Below, one piece after another: positions 39,811 to 49,457 of a stretch of DNA of 64,000 nt. The DNA lies in NCBI RefSeq assembly GCF_000307265.1, contig NZ_DF158896.1:816860-880859 (forward strand), given 5' to 3'. Each line of letters starts with the position of its first letter. Position 1 is the stretch's first letter. The stretch is from Oscillibacter ruminantium GH1 (GTDB taxonomy: Bacteria > Bacillota > Clostridia > Oscillospirales > Oscillospiraceae). The position numbers and the translations under genes were made by a program. Under the pieces are notes generated by a model. That model saw nothing but the letters and a program-made list of their open reading frames with translations. It had not been told where the DNA came from and searched no databases.

Positions 39811-41388
39811 ATGAATGACTATAAAGAAACTCAGGGCGGCGGGCAGAAAAAGAAGCCCGTCCACTTGCAGGCGTCGGAGCGGAAAGCAAAGCGCAAAAGC
39901 CGCCTGACATGGCAGCAGAAAATTTTGCTGATTGTGGCCATCGTGCTGGCGGTGGTTCTGATGGTGACACTGGCCTATCGGGCAGTGTTCGTAAAGCCGG
40001 AGCTGGGGCCGAAAAACGAACCGGGCGACACCTCCGTTGAGGAGATCGACTATGGCGACGGCACCCGCCCCCGCAGCGACGGGGAGCGCAAGAGCAAGGA
40101 TTACTACACGATTCTGGTGATGGGCCGGGACACCGGCGGCGGTGGAAATACCGACACCATGATGCTGGCAAGCTACGATGTCACCAATCAGAAGTTCACC
40201 GTGATGAATATCCCCCGGGATACCATGGTGAACGTCCCATGGGACATCAAGCGCATCAACTCCGTCTATAATTACTATGGCGGCGGAGACAAGGGCATCA
40301 AAAAGGTCTATCAGGAAGTCTCCCAGCTGGTGGGCTTTGAGCCGGACTATCAGGTGATTATCGAGTGGGAGGCCGTGGGCAAGCTGGTGGATGCCATCGG
40401 CGGCGTGTATTTCGATGTGCCCCGGAATATGAATTACGAGGACCCCTATCAGGACCTGTCCATTCACATCAAAAAGGGCTATCAGCTGTTGGACGGCGAG
40501 CAGGCTATGGGCGTTATCCGCTACCGTCACGACAACAACATGAAGTATGGCTACGCCAACGGCGACCTTGGCCGCATTGAGACGCAGCAGGCGTTTTTGA
40601 AGGCAGTCATCAAGCAGCTTTTGCAGGTGAAAAACGTGGGCAAGATCAACCAGTTCTCCAAGATTTTTGAGGAGAATGTGGAGACGGACCTCTCCGTGCA
40701 GAACCTGTTCTGGTTCGGGCAGGCGGCGATTATGGGCGGACTGAGCATGGACAACGTGAACTTTGTCACCATGCCCAACACCCCCAAATCCTGTTATAGC
40801 CGGACCTATAAAAATTACCAGTCCTACGTGGTCCCCAACGCCAAGGAACTGTTGGAGCTGGTGAACACGTCCCTCAGCCCCTTTGTGGAGAAATCGGTGA
40901 TGAGTGATCTGGACATCATGAGCGTTAATTCCGATGGGTCTGTTTCCTCTACCACCGGACATGTGGAGGACAGCAAGGCTGCGGCCAAGCCGGTGATCCC
41001 GTCCAACACGCCCACCGAGCCGGTGGATAACGAGCCGGACGAGCCGCAGGGCGGCGAAACGACCATTGATCCGGAGACGGGCTTGCCTGTGGAGCCGGGG
41101 AGCGGCGGGACAACCACGAATCCCTCTGTACCCGAAACACCCACGACACCTCCCGCTGGCGGAAGTACCAGCGGATCGACGAGTGGAAGCACCGGTGGGT
41201 CGACAAGCGGAAATACGGGCGGAACGACCGGCGGAAGCACCACGACCCCGCCCACCACACCGCCCTCCACCGGAGATACCGGCGGCAGTACGGGCGGTTC
41301 CACCACAACCGATCCCGGCACACAGCCCTCTGTACCGGACGATGCAGTGATCGTCCCGCCGGAGGTCACCGTGGTGCCGGAGGCGTAA
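39811..41388 (+). CDS. LytR-CpsA-Psr (LCP) family cell-wall ligase
   Basis: A 525-residue membrane-anchored enzyme that transfers lipid-linked glycopolymers to peptidoglycan. A basic cytosolic start precedes one membrane helix (about 35-57). The LCP domain (about 90-330) shows DTGGGGNTDTMMLASYD, MNIPRDTMV (substrate Arg), RINSVYNYYGG and GVIRYRHDN (Arg/Asp pocket). After about 370 the tail is low-complexity, rich in Thr, Ser, Gly and Pro, suited to spanning the wall. It lies between nadD-yqeK and rsfS, its usual place in this group. Confidence 0.92.
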   Translation: MNDYKETQGGGQKKKPVHLQASERKAKRKSRLTWQQKILLIVAIVLAVVLMVTLAYRAVFVKPELGPKNEPGDTSVEEIDYGDGTRPRSDGERKSKDYYTILVMGRDTGGGGNTDTMMLASYDVTNQKFTVMNIPRDTMVNVPWDIKRINSVYNYYGGGDKGIKKVYQEVSQLVGFEPDYQVIIEWEAVGKLVDAIGGVYFDVPRNMNYEDPYQDLSIHIKKGYQLLDGEQAMGVIRYRHDNNMKYGYANGDLGRIETQQAFLKAVIKQLLQVKNVGKINQFSKIFEENVETDLSVQNLFWFGQAAIMGGLSMDNVNFVTMPNTPKSCYSRTYKNYQSYVVPNAKELLELVNTSLSPFVEKSVMSDLDIMSVNSDGSVSSTTGHVEDSKAAAKPVIPSNTPTEPVDNEPDEPQGGETTIDPETGLPVEPGSGGTTTNPSVPETPTTPPAGGSTSGSTSGSTGGSTSGNTGGTTGGSTTTPPTTPPSTGDTGGSTGGSTTTDPGTQPSVPDDAVIVPPEVTVVPEA

Positions 41389-41447
41389 CCCATGAAAAGG
41401 CCGTGTTTAAAACGGCTTGAAGCTGAAAGAATGAAAGGAAGAACAGA

Positions 41448-41807
41448 ATGACACCAAAGGAAATTGCTCTGGCCGCCGTTCGCGCGCTGGATGAAAAGAA
41501 GGGCAAGGAGATCGCCGCGATTGAAATCGCGGACCTGACGGCGCTGGCGGATTATTTCGTCATCGCGTCCGGCACCTCCAACACCCAGATCAACGCGCTG
41601 TGCGACGCTGTGGAAAAGGCTTTAAAGGATTTGGGGGAGATGCCCCTGCGCCGAGAGGGCTATCGCGACGGGACTTGGGTCCTGCTGGACTATGGCTGCG
41701 TAACTGTCCATGTGTTCTCACAGGAGGCACGGGAGTTTTATGATTTGGAGCGCCTGTGGCGGGACGGCAAGCAGGTTGACCTGACGGACATTTTGACAGC
41801 CGACTGA
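41448..41807 (+). CDS. rsfS: Ribosomal silencing factor RsfS
   Basis: A 119-residue protein that binds ribosomal protein L14 and blocks subunit joining during starvation. Conserved blocks: ALDEKKGKEIAAIEIADLTALADYF, VIASGTSNTQINALCDAVE, REGYRDGTWVLLDYG, VHVFSQEAREFYDLERLW. AAAGGAAG lies before the ATG. It ends the yhbY-nadD-LCP run; the leuS leader follows with its own promoter. Confidence 0.95.
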   Translation: MTPKEIALAAVRALDEKKGKEIAAIEIADLTALADYFVIASGTSNTQINALCDAVEKALKDLGEMPLRREGYRDGTWVLLDYGCVTVHVFSQEAREFYDLERLWRDGKQVDLTDILTAD

Positions 41808-41838
41808 GTTTGGCTCAGGGAAGAATCCTGTTTTGCCC

Positions 41839-41867
41839 TTGACAAAAAGGAAAAACCCCCTTAGAAT
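41839..41867 (+). promoter_or_regulatory. Promoter of the leuS T-box transcript
   Basis: TTGACA (41839-41844), 17-nt spacer, TAGAAT (41862-41867). Confidence 0.8.
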
Positions 41868-41873
41868 AGCGAT

Positions 41874-42181
41874 ATTAAAGACGTTGAAGGGATAAAAGAC
41901 GGGCATGCCTGCCTCAGAGAGCCGACGGTTGGTGCGAGTCGGTGGAGCGTGTTCGTGAATGACTGGTCCCGGAGTTTCCCGCCTGAATTGCAGTAGGGGG
42001 GGACGGACGGCCCCGTTACAGGCTGATGGTCCGCGAGGGCGCGCAGAGTTTTACGGCAGACACCGAAAGCTCGGATACGCTTTTCAAAGACCCAAGAGGG
42101 TCATCCGGCGACGGGTGGCTGAATCAGGGTGGTATCGCGTCACAACGCCCCTGACCGCTGCGGTCAGGGGCGTATTTTTTT
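41874..42181 (+). ncRNA. T-box leader of leuS, specifier CUG (Leu)
   Basis: Stem I carries the GGTTGGTGCGAGTC distal region (near 41930). In the specifier loop the bases before the basal TCCC helix read A-CTG-G, giving the Leu codon CTG at 41963-41965. The T-box bulge AGGGTGGTATCGCG is at 42126-42139; its TGGT fits a tRNA with A73, as Leu tRNAs have. A terminator follows (12-bp stem 42145-42156 with 42162-42173, then seven T). Uncharged tRNA-Leu should switch leuS on. Confidence 0.93.
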
Positions 42182-42225
42182 GTTCGCCCGGCCGGGGCAA
42201 AACAAGAAAGGAACGGTCTTGTGAA

Positions 42226-44652
42226 ATGAAGTACGATTTTACCAACATTGAAAAGAAATGGCAGGCAAAATGGCTGGAGGAGAAGCCTTTTACCGCTGTC
42301 AACGGCGACACGACCCGGCCCAAGTTTTATGGACTGATTGAATTCCCCTATCCCTCTGGGCAGGGACTGCATGTGGGCCATCCCCGGCCCTATACCGCCA
42401 TGGACATCATCTGCCGGAAAAAGCGGATGCAGGGCTATAACGTCCTGTTCCCCATGGGCTTTGACGCCTTCGGCCTGCCCACGGAGAACTATGCCATCAA
42501 AATGCACATCCATCCCCGGAAGGTGACGGAGGATAACATCCAGAATTTCCGCAAGCAGATCCAGTCTCTGGGCTATTCCTTCGACTGGGACCGCGAGGTG
42601 GACACCACCGACCCCAGCTACTACAAGTGGACCCAGTGGATTTTCCTCCAGATGTACAAAAAGGGCCTGGCCTATAAGACCACCATGCCCGTGAACTGGT
42701 GCACCTCCTGCAAGTGCGTTCTGGCGAATGAAGAAGTGGTGGAGGGCGTGTGCGAGCGCTGCGGCAGCGCCGTTGTCCGCAAAGAGAAGAGCCAGTGGAT
42801 GCTGGGCATTACGAAATACGCCGAGCGGCTGATCGACGATCTGGACGACGTGGACTTCATCGAACGGGTCAAAATTCAGCAGCGCAACTGGATCGGCAAG
42901 TCCGAGGGTACCGAGGTGGACTTCACCGCCACCAACGGCGACAAGCTGACGGTGTACACCACCCGGTGCGACACGCTGTTCGGCGTGACCTATATGGTCC
43001 TGTCCCCGGAGCATGAGTACCTGAAAAAGTGGAAGGATCAGATCAAGAACTGGGATGAGGTGTCTCAATATACCGACGCCGCGGCCCGGAAGTCCGATCT
43101 GGAGCGCACGGAGCTGAACAAGGAGAAGAGCGGCGTCCGGTTGGAGGGCATCGAGGCGATCAACCCCGTCACCGGCGAAAAAATCCCTGTGTTTGTCTCC
43201 GATTACGTCCTGATTACCTACGGCACCGGTATTGTCATGGGCGTGCCCGGCCACGACCAGCGCGACTGGGAATTCGCCACCAAGTTCGGCCTTCCCATTG
43301 TGGAGGTGGTCAAGGGCGGCGATATTACCAAGGAGGCGTTCGCCCTGAAGGACGACACCGGCATCATGGTAAACTCCGGCTTTTTGAACGGCAAGACCGT
43401 GAAGGAGGCCATCCCCGCCATGAAGGAGTGGGTCACGGAGCAGGGTATCGGCCATCCCAAGACCAACTATAAGCTCCGCGACTGGGTGTTCTCCCGCCAG
43501 CGGTACTGGGGCGAGCCGATCCCCATGGTGAAGTGCGACAAGTGCGGCTGGGTGCCCCTGCCGGAGGATCAGCTGCCGCTGCTTCTGCCGGATGTAGAGA
43601 AGTATGAGCCGACGGACGACGGCGAAAGTCCGCTCTCCGCCATGACCGACTGGGTGAACACCACCTGTCCCCACTGCGGCGGCCCTGCCGTGCGGGAGAC
43701 GGACACCATGCCCCAGTGGGCCGGTTCCAGCTGGTATTTCCTGCGGTATATGGACCCTCACAACGACAAGGCGCTAGCCTCCAAGGAGGCGCTGGACTAC
43801 TGGTCCCCTGTGGACTGGTACAACGGCGGCATGGAGCACACCACGCTCCATTTGCTCTACTCCCGGTTCTGGCACAAGTTCCTCTATGACATCGGTGTGG
43901 TTCCCACCAAGGAGCCGTATCAAAAACGCACCAGCCACGGCATGATTTTGGGCGAGGGCGGCGAGAAGATGTCCAAGTCCCGGGGCAACGTGGTCAACCC
44001 CAACGACATTGTGGAGCAGTACGGCGCGGACACCATGCGCCTGCACATCATGTTCATTGGCGACTTTGAAAAAGCCGTCACATGGTCCAACGAGGCCGTC
44101 AAGGGTTCCAAGCGGTTTTTGGACCGCGTTTGGAATCTGGCGGAATCCGCGGCAGACAGCTATGAGGTGACTCCCGCCAACGAGTCCATCATCCACAAGA
44201 CCATTAAAAAGGTGACGGAGGATATCGACGAGCTGAAGATGAACACCGCCATCTCCGCAATGATGACCATGGTCAACGAGTTCTACGCCAACGGCGTGAG
44301 CCGGGGCGATATGAAGTATCTGCTGCTGCTCCTCAGTCCCTTTGCACCGCACATCGTGGAAGAACTTTGGGAAAATCTCGGATTTGCCAAGATGACGGGT
44401 AAAATGGCCTGCCAGAACGACTGGCCCTCCTTCGACGAGAGCAAGACCGCCGCCGCCACCGTGGAGATGGCGGTTCAGGTGGGCGGCAAGCTGAAGGGCA
44501 CGGTGATTATGCCTGCCGACAGCGACGAGGAGACGGTGAAAGCCGCCGCGCTGCAGGTGGAAAAAATTCGCAAGGCCGTTGAGGGAATGCAAATCGTCAA
44601 GACCATTTACGTGAAGAATCGGCTTATCAATCTGATTGTCAAGCCGCAGTAA
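42226..44652 (+). CDS. leuS: Leucine--tRNA ligase
   Basis: An 808-residue class Ia synthetase. The HIGH-type signature is [15 protein letters not shown] (about 41-55), followed by the editing domain (about 220-415, with [18 protein letters not shown]). The catalytic KMSKS motif appears as [15 protein letters not shown] (about 580-594). The anticodon-binding domain and C-terminal domain ([19 protein letters not shown]) complete it. I place the start at the ATG at 42226; the open frame upstream runs into the T-box leader. Controlled by that leader. Confidence 0.97.
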   Translation: MKYDFTNIEKKWQAKWLEEKPFTAVNGDTTRPKFYGLIEFPYPSGQGLHVGHPRPYTAMDIICRKKRMQGYNVLFPMGFDAFGLPTENYAIKMHIHPRKVTEDNIQNFRKQIQSLGYSFDWDREVDTTDPSYYKWTQWIFLQMYKKGLAYKTTMPVNWCTSCKCVLANEEVVEGVCERCGSAVVRKEKSQWMLGITKYAERLIDDLDDVDFIERVKIQQRNWIGKSEGTEVDFTATNGDKLTVYTTRCDTLFGVTYMVLSPEHEYLKKWKDQIKNWDEVSQYTDAAARKSDLERTELNKEKSGVRLEGIEAINPVTGEKIPVFVSDYVLITYGTGIVMGVPGHDQRDWEFATKFGLPIVEVVKGGDITKEAFALKDDTGIMVNSGFLNGKTVKEAIPAMKEWVTEQGIGHPKTNYKLRDWVFSRQRYWGEPIPMVKCDKCGWVPLPEDQLPLLLPDVEKYEPTDDGESPLSAMTDWVNTTCPHCGGPAVRETDTMPQWAGSSWYFLRYMDPHNDKALASKEALDYWSPVDWYNGGMEHTTLHLLYSRFWHKFLYDIGVVPTKEPYQKRTSHGMILGEGGEKMSKSRGNVVNPNDIVEQYGADTMRLHIMFIGDFEKAVTWSNEAVKGSKRFLDRVWNLAESAADSYEVTPANESIIHKTIKKVTEDIDELKMNTAISAMMTMVNEFYANGVSRGDMKYLLLLLSPFAPHIVEELWENLGFAKMTGKMACQNDWPSFDESKTAAATVEMAVQVGGKLKGTVIMPADSDEETVKAAALQVEKIRKAVEGMQIVKTIYVKNRLINLIVKPQ

Positions 44653-44707
44653 GTGTGCGGGAATCCCTTCATTCCAGCTGTGAAACGTCGCTTTTTTGAA
44701 AATTCTC

Positions 44708-44736
44708 TTGACAAGCAACGAATCAGCCGATATAAT
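44708..44736 (+). promoter_or_regulatory. Promoter of rpsU
   Basis: TTGACA-N17-TATAAT, a perfect consensus (44708-44713 and 44731-44736), as expected for a ribosomal protein gene. Confidence 0.9.
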
Positions 44737-44811
44737 AGGTTTGTTAAAGCCATAAATTATGGCCCTTAAGTGCTGCGGTTTTCCCGGCATTCTGGAGGGA
44801 GGGAAATATAA

Positions 44812-44997
44812 ATGTCTGAAATTCATATCAAAGAGGGCGAGAACATCGACAGCGCCCTGAAGCGTTTCAAGCGCAGCTGTGCCAAGGCAGGCGTTCTCGC
44901 GGAGGTTCGTAAGAGAGAGCACTACGAGAGCCCCAGCGTGAAGCGGCGCAAGAAGTCCGAGGCTGCTCGGAAGAACAAGAATAAGCGTTTCTATTAA
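44812..44997 (+). CDS. rpsU: 30S ribosomal protein S21
   Basis: A 61-residue small-subunit protein, strongly basic at the C-terminus. The family pattern [18 protein letters not shown] (about 4-21), then [18 protein letters not shown], is complete. GGAGGGAGGG is an unusually strong RBS. Monocistronic, with consensus promoter and terminator. Confidence 0.97.
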   Translation: MSEIHIKEGENIDSALKRFKRSCAKAGVLAEVRKREHYESPSVKRRKKSEAARKNKNKRFY

Positions 44998-45010
44998 TCC
45001 TGCTTTGATG

Positions 45011-45044
45011 ACGACGCCGTGGAATTTCCACGGCGTCGTTTTTA
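45011..45044 (+). terminator. Terminator of rpsU
   Basis: A 12-bp perfect GC-rich stem (45011-45022 with 45028-45039) followed by TTTTT. Confidence 0.92.
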
Positions 45045-45102
45045 TCAAGAAGATTTTTAAGCGAAAAAAAGTGACCGGAATGGCGCGATGCCTTCAATAT
45101 CC

Positions 45103-45870
45103 TTATTTTCCAAATAGCTTTCCCAGCAGATCGCTGACCTCGGGATATTGAAAAAATGCCGCCTGCGCGCCGGAAGTCTGTCCGGTTCGCAGCTTTTGAA
45201 GCAGAGTGTCTCCGTCGTCGAACAGGACAAAATGCGTCTCGTTTTTGCAGGTGTAAGTAAAATAGCGGGCGCACAGGTCTGGAGAGAAAAATATGGAGGG
45301 GCGCTCGCGCGCCATCAATTCCATCAGCTCTTCGCGCCGCAGCGGACGACCTTGTCCAGCGGGACAGGGCAGCGGAAAGTCCATCATCAGGCGCTCCAAA
45401 TCCAGAGCCAGCCGCCCCGCGCCCCGTGCGGACATCGCTTCCCGCAGACGCTGAGTCAAATTTCCGCCCGACAGGGCGGTACACACCAACACCACTGCGG
45501 TGGGCGCAGCGGACGCATAGGCCTCCGGCACATAGAGTACCAGCCGATTCCGCTGGAACAGACTGCCGATTGCTCCCGCCAGCAGCAGCAGGTCACCCCG
45601 GGGATGCGGCGTTTCCCAATCCAGCACAGCGCCGGCGTAATTACGTCGGGTGCATTCCCGCAGGGCGGCGGCCGCCAGTTTTTCCGGCTCTTCCACCGTG
45701 GGCGCGTCTCGATCATTGAGTCCCAATAGTCCGCCGTGCGTCTGGACCAGCAGGTTTTGCCGCAGCAGCGTGGACTCCGGGCCGATGCGATAGGCCATAT
45801 GGACGAAGGAATGGGTAAAGCGGGAAGCCTCCTGTAATTGCGCCGGAGTAACGGCGAGATAGACCTGCAA
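45103..45870 (-). CDS. Conserved-looking hypothetical protein, possible TIM-barrel fold
   Basis: A 255-residue soluble protein I do not recognise. Regularly spaced hydrophobic strands (MQVYLAV, AGAVLDWET, RLVLYVPEAY, AVVLVCTA, GRLALDLERL, SIFFSPDLCARY, THFVLFDD) resemble a beta/alpha barrel. The strand AGAVLDWETP (about 84-93) ends in acidic residues, as in GH18-like hydrolases. No signal peptide. It lies alone between rpsU and yqeG, on the opposite strand. Function unknown. Confidence 0.65.
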   Translation of the reverse strand: MQVYLAVTPAQLQEASRFTHSFVHMAYRIGPESTLLRQNLLVQTHGGLLGLNDRDAPTVEEPEKLAAAALRECTRRNYAGAVLDWETPHPRGDLLLLAGAIGSLFQRNRLVLYVPEAYASAAPTAVVLVCTALSGGNLTQRLREAMSARGAGRLALDLERLMMDFPLPCPAGQGRPLRREELMELMARERPSIFFSPDLCARYFTYTCKNETHFVLFDDGDTLLQKLRTGQTSGAQAAFFQYPEVSDLLGKLFGK

Positions 45871-45882
45871 ATCAAGACCCCC

Positions 45883-45911
45883 TTGTGTGCTTTGAAAAAA
45901 GTTGGTATACT
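45883..45911 (+). promoter_or_regulatory. Promoter of the YqeG-type gene
   Basis: TTGTGT (45883-45888), 17-nt spacer, TATACT (45906-45911). Confidence 0.6.
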
Positions 45912-45952
45912 AAAGTGAATTCGTAAAATGCTATGTAGATGGGAGACTGATT

Positions 45953-46486
45953 ATGCCTTTTTCCCTGGTACCAGACCGGCTTTTTGAGGACTACGCCGCT
46001 GTGACGCCCGCCCTTTTGCGGGAGTTGGGGGTGACGCTGCTGTTGAGCGATCTTGATTTCACGCTGGCGGCAAAGGCGACCCGGCGTCCCGATCAGGCGC
46101 TGAAGGATTATATTGCGGCGCTGCAAGGCGCAGGGATCGGCTTTATGATCGTCTCCAACAACCGGTCGGGAACAAGGGTGACGGAATTTTGCACGGATCT
46201 GGGCGTACCCTATCAAGGCCGTGCGGGAAAGCCGTCGCCTCAGGGTATTTTTGCCGCGATCCGCCGCGCCGACGGCTCGGTGGACCATACCGCCATGCTG
46301 GGAGATAAGCTGCTGACAGACTGTCTGGCTGCGAAACGCGCGGGTGTTCTGGCGCTGACGGTGGAGCCGGTGGGCGGCGCGGTGACGGCGTGGCAAAAGG
46401 TGCTACACGCACTTCAAGCTCCCTTTAAAGCTGCCTGCCGCCATAAAATGAAGAAAAATTGTGAAAAAAAGCATGGAAATTCGTAA
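45953..46486 (+). CDS. yqeG: YqeG-family HAD phosphatase (subfamily IIIA)
   Basis: A 177-residue haloacid-dehalogenase-like phosphatase. Motif I is LLSDLDFTLAA (DxDxT, about 30-40), motif II VSNNRSGTRV (about 67-76), the Lys of motif III is in GKPSPQGIF, and motif IV is MLGDKLLTDCLAAKRAG (about 110-126). YqeG members are assigned to phosphatidylglycerophosphate or nucleotide dephosphorylation; the substrate here is unproven. GGGAG precedes the start. The Lys-rich C-terminal tail is unusual. Confidence 0.88.
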   Translation: MPFSLVPDRLFEDYAAVTPALLRELGVTLLLSDLDFTLAAKATRRPDQALKDYIAALQGAGIGFMIVSNNRSGTRVTEFCTDLGVPYQGRAGKPSPQGIFAAIRRADGSVDHTAMLGDKLLTDCLAAKRAGVLALTVEPVGGAVTAWQKVLHALQAPFKAACRHKMKKNCEKKHGNS

Positions 46487-46502
46487 ATGTGTGGAAAAAG
46501 CC

Positions 46503-46531
46503 TTGCATTCATCCTATATTTGGGGTAAAAT
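46503..46531 (+). promoter_or_regulatory. Promoter of efp
   Basis: TTGCAT (46503-46508), 17-nt spacer, TAAAAT (46526-46531). Confidence 0.7.
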
Positions 46532-46617
46532 ATTCTAGGCTATTTTTTGAAATGAGAAGCAGAGAAAATGTCCTCCAAACAGGTCGTTTTCTCGTAGATT
46601 TGTAAGGAGGAAAAACT

Positions 46618-47187
46618 ATGCCTACAATTACTGCCGGTGATTTCCGGAATGGCGTTACTTTTGAAATGGACGGCAAGCCGATGGTTGTCATCGAGTTTCA
46701 GCACGTCAAACCCGGCAAGGGCGCCGCGTTTGTGCGTACCAAGTACAAGAACGTGATTACCGGGGCGATCCGCGAGGAGTCCTTCAACCCCACCGCGAAG
46801 TTTGAGCAGGCCGTGGTGGAACGCAGAGACGCTGAATACAATTACAACGATGGCGATCTGTATTACTTCATGGACCCTGAGACATTTGACATGACCCCGC
46901 TGAACCGGGACGTTTTGGGCGATGCCTTTAAGTTTGTGAAGGAAAACACCCTCTGCAAGCTGATGAGCTTTAATGGCAGTGTGTTCGGCGTGGAAGTCCC
47001 CAACTTCATGGATCTGGAAATCACCGAGACTGAGCCGGGCCTGAAGGGCGATACCGCCACCAACGTGACGAAGCCCGCCACGCTGGAGACTGGTGCAGAG
47101 ATCAAGGTTCCTCTGTTCATCAACATCGGCGACAAGATCACCATCGATACCCGGACTGGCGAGTACCTTTCTCGCTGCAAGGAGTAA
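46618..47187 (+). CDS. efp: Translation elongation factor P
   Basis: A 189-residue, three-domain factor that rescues ribosomes stalled at polyproline. The KOW-like domain has [18 protein letters not shown]; the tip Lys of PGKG is the residue that is modified or acts directly in Firmicutes. The C-terminal OB domain ends [14 protein letters not shown], the family signature. AAGGAGG precedes the ATG. Followed by a terminator and a CD1247-type gene. Confidence 0.97.
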   Translation: MPTITAGDFRNGVTFEMDGKPMVVIEFQHVKPGKGAAFVRTKYKNVITGAIREESFNPTAKFEQAVVERRDAEYNYNDGDLYYFMDPETFDMTPLNRDVLGDAFKFVKENTLCKLMSFNGSVFGVEVPNFMDLEITETEPGLKGDTATNVTKPATLETGAEIKVPLFINIGDKITIDTRTGEYLSRCKE

Positions 47188-47196
47188 GCTGAGACG

Positions 47197-47224
47197 AGGG
47201 GGGACACGATGTCCCCCCTTTTAT
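47197..47224 (+). terminator. Terminator of efp
   Basis: A 9-bp stem AGGGGGGAC/GTCCCCCCT (47197-47205 with 47211-47219) followed by TTTTA. Confidence 0.85.
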
Positions 47225-47317
47225 CACCCGCCGGAAAAGAGGGAATTCTGCTTTTTTGGCGTATATTAGTAATATAGCAATTACGAACGACGACGTACGA
47301 TGAAAGGAGCGCAAGCT

Positions 47318-47746
47318 ATGGAAATCACCGAGAGAGTCGCTTATCTGAAGGGTTTGGCCGAGGGCCTGGGTCTGGACACGGAATCGAAAGAGGGCAAGGT
47401 CATCGTCACGATGATCGACATTCTGGACGACATTGCTCTGGAGCTGCAGGATCATCAGGATCAGATTCTGGAGATCTCCGACGGTCTGGATGCTGTCAGC
47501 GACGATTTGGAGGACGTGGAGGATCTCGTCTACGAAGAGGACGAGGACGACCTTGACGACGATGAAGACGAAGACGACGAGGACGAAGACTGTTACGCCA
47601 CCACCTGTCCCACCTGCGAGGAGACGATCTACTTTGACGAGTCCATTTTGGAAGACGGCGAAGTGATCTGCCCCAACTGCGGCGAGAAGCTGGAGTTTGA
47701 TATCTCCGACGTGGAAGAGGACGACGACAGCGACGACAAGGAATAA
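47318..47746 (+). CDS. CD1247-type acidic protein with C-terminal zinc ribbon
   Basis: A 142-residue protein. The N-terminus MEITERVAYLKGLAEGLGLD and a helical domain to about 65 match the CD1247 N-terminal domain family of Clostridia. A very acidic linker of Asp and Glu (about 68-92) follows, then a zinc ribbon with paired CPTC and CPNC (about 97-125) and an acidic tail. AAAGGAG precedes the ATG at 47318. The family is commonly found beside efp. Function unknown; the zinc ribbon suggests binding to RNA polymerase, ribosome or nucleic acid. Confidence 0.85.
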   Translation: MEITERVAYLKGLAEGLGLDTESKEGKVIVTMIDILDDIALELQDHQDQILEISDGLDAVSDDLEDVEDLVYEEDEDDLDDDEDEDDEDEDCYATTCPTCEETIYFDESILEDGEVICPNCGEKLEFDISDVEEDDDSDDKE

Positions 47747-47763
47747 TTCGATTTAATCCGCGT

Positions 47764-47796
47764 AAAAAGGACGGCCCATCAGGGCCGTCCTTTTTT
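47764..47796 (+). terminator. Terminator of the CD1247-type gene
   Basis: A 9-bp GC-rich stem extended by A-T pairs (arms 47764-47777 and 47782-47796), ending in six T. Confidence 0.9.
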
Positions 47797-47834
47797 GTAA
47801 AAACTGCGGTGCGCAGCAAAACCGCCGCAATCTG

Positions 47835-47874
47835 AAACGGAGGCCCTCCTCTTGGGGAGGGCCTCCGTTTTTTT
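47835..47874. terminator. Second strong terminator-like hairpin between convergent genes
   Basis: A perfect 15-bp stem (47835-47849 with 47856-47870) followed on the plus strand by TTTT. It lies 30 bp past the spoVAE stop, so it may also end that transcript. Confidence 0.8.
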
Positions 47875-47900
47875 AGATGATTCCATTGACCGCAAGCGGT

Positions 47901-48257
47901 TTAGCGCTTGTCGCCGGGACGGAACAAAATGGCCATCAGCACACCGAAGATCACAGCCGCTGCGATGCCGCCGGCTGTGGCGGTTAGTCCGCCGGTGAAA
48001 ACACCCAGCCAGCCCTGCTCGGCCACGGCCTTCTTAACGCCCTTTGCCAGTGCAAAGCCAAAGCCGGTGAGAGGTACTGAGGCTCCGGCACCGCCCCAGT
48101 CCGCAATGGGCTGATAAACGCCCACCGCGCCCAGCAGTACGCCGGTTACCACATAGCCCGTGAGAATACGGGCGGGCGTGAGCTGTGTTTTGTCGATCAG
48201 GATCTGCCCAATGGCACAGAAGATGCCACCGCAGAGAAATGCATTCAGATAGTCCAT
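47901..48257 (-). CDS. spoVAE: Stage V sporulation protein AE (SpoVAE)
   Basis: A 118-residue membrane protein with three or four helices. The family blocks FLCGGIFCAIGQILIDKT (about 7-24), LTPARILTGYVV and ASVPLTGFGFALAKGV are clear. It is part of the SpoVA channel that moves dipicolinic acid into the spore. The ATG at 48257 follows GGAGG; an upstream ATG six codons earlier is less well placed. It follows spoVAD after 86 bp. Confidence 0.92.
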   Translation of the reverse strand: MDYLNAFLCGGIFCAIGQILIDKTQLTPARILTGYVVTGVLLGAVGVYQPIADWGGAGASVPLTGFGFALAKGVKKAVAEQGWLGVFTGGLTATAGGIAAAVIFGVLMAILFRPGDKR

Positions 48258-48343
48258 AAGAGCCTCCAAAACCAAGTTTCTCCCCCTCAGTTTTTCCTCT
48301 TTTGGCCGGATTATGCAAAACTTTTACGCACCGGGCGTTGCTG

Positions 48344-49360
48344 TTATTTTTCCGAGGAGATGCAAACCGCGTGGCATACGCCGGGAATGGATTCTCCCTG
48401 AAAGCTGGAGGTGGGGGAGAGAAGAGCCCCGGTAGGGGCAAATAGAATGCGCCGCCACTTACCCGCCCGCAGGCCCGGCAGCAGATAGCCGCACAACACC
48501 GCCGCAGAGCAGCCACAGCCGGAGGCTCCGGCGTGCATATCCTGTTTTTTTCGGTCGTAGAGAAGCATTCCGCAGTCCAGATAATTTTTGCTCATATCAA
48601 TGCCGTCCCGCTCAAAAAAGCCCTGCACGATGCTGTGGCCCAGTTCGCCCAGATCGCCGGTGAGGATCAGATCGAAGTCCGAGGGTTTTGTCTTGGTGTC
48701 CCGGAGGAAGGAGGAGATTGTGTCATACGCCGCAGGCGCCATGGCTGCGCCCATGTTGTTTACATCGGTAATGCCCTTGTCCACAATCTTACCGCAGGTG
48801 ACGTGGGTCACGTAAGGTCCGTCCCCGTCCCGGCCCAGAATGCAGCATCCTGAGGCAGTGGCGGTCCACTGCGCGGTGGGGGTCCTCTGATTTCCGTACG
48901 GAACGGGCATCCGGTATTGCCGCTCCGCCGTGCAGTAGTGAGAGGAGGTGACGGCTGCGGCCTTTTCCGCAAACCCACCGTCAATGGTCATGGCCGCCAG
49001 CGCCAAGGACTCTCCCATGGTGGAGCAGGCGCCGTACAGCCCAAAGAAGGGAACATTGAAGTCTCGCAGACCAAAAGAGGAACCAATACACTGGTTGAGA
49101 AGGTCGCCTCCAAAAATGCAGTCCAGATCCCCGGCGTGCAGCTTCGCCTTGTCCAGAGCGGTTTGCACCGCCTTCTGCTGCATCCGGGACTCCCCCTTTT
49201 CCCAAGTTTTCTCCCCGAAGAAGGAATCCTCATGCAGTTCGTCAAAGCAGGCTGCGAGAGGTCCCCGCTTTTCCTGTTTTCCGCCGATGCTGGCGCAGGA
49301 GAGAATGGCGGGAGCACTGCCCAGCTGGACAGTCCGCCGCCCAACGCGTTTGTTGCCCAT
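48344..49360 (-). CDS. spoVAD: Stage V sporulation protein AD (SpoVAD)
   Basis: A 338-residue thiolase-fold protein that binds dipicolinic acid at the spore inner membrane. Clear features are DCIFGGDLLNQCIGSSF (about 80-96), GLYGACSTMGESLALAA (the thiolase nucleophile region, about 108-124), TGDLGELGH and GASGCGCSAAV. AAGGCGG precedes the ATG. The partner spoVAC that normally lies immediately upstream is not in this window; the next gene upstream is a DUF554 protein. Confidence 0.94.
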   Translation of the reverse strand: MGNKRVGRRTVQLGSAPAILSCASIGGKQEKRGPLAACFDELHEDSFFGEKTWEKGESRMQQKAVQTALDKAKLHAGDLDCIFGGDLLNQCIGSSFGLRDFNVPFFGLYGACSTMGESLALAAMTIDGGFAEKAAAVTSSHYCTAERQYRMPVPYGNQRTPTAQWTATASGCCILGRDGDGPYVTHVTCGKIVDKGITDVNNMGAAMAPAAYDTISSFLRDTKTKPSDFDLILTGDLGELGHSIVQGFFERDGIDMSKNYLDCGMLLYDRKKQDMHAGASGCGCSAAVLCGYLLPGLRAGKWRRILFAPTGALLSPTSSFQGESIPGVCHAVCISSEK

Positions 49361-49457
49361 AAAAACACCGCCTTGTGATGATTTTCCATAGGTTGTCCGG
49401 TTTGGAGAAAATTATCAGTGAAAGACGGACTGCCTACCGATGTGTCTGGTTTGCGCA

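Noticed and set aside
40824..41393. Long minus-strand frame opposite the LCP gene tail, rich in Gly, Val and Pro
   Set aside because: It is the shadow of the low-complexity Thr/Ser/Gly tail of the LCP protein.
41959..42225. N-terminal extension of leuS into the leader
   Set aside because: The region folds as a T-box and terminator; LeuRS begins at the ATG at 42226 with the family N-terminus.
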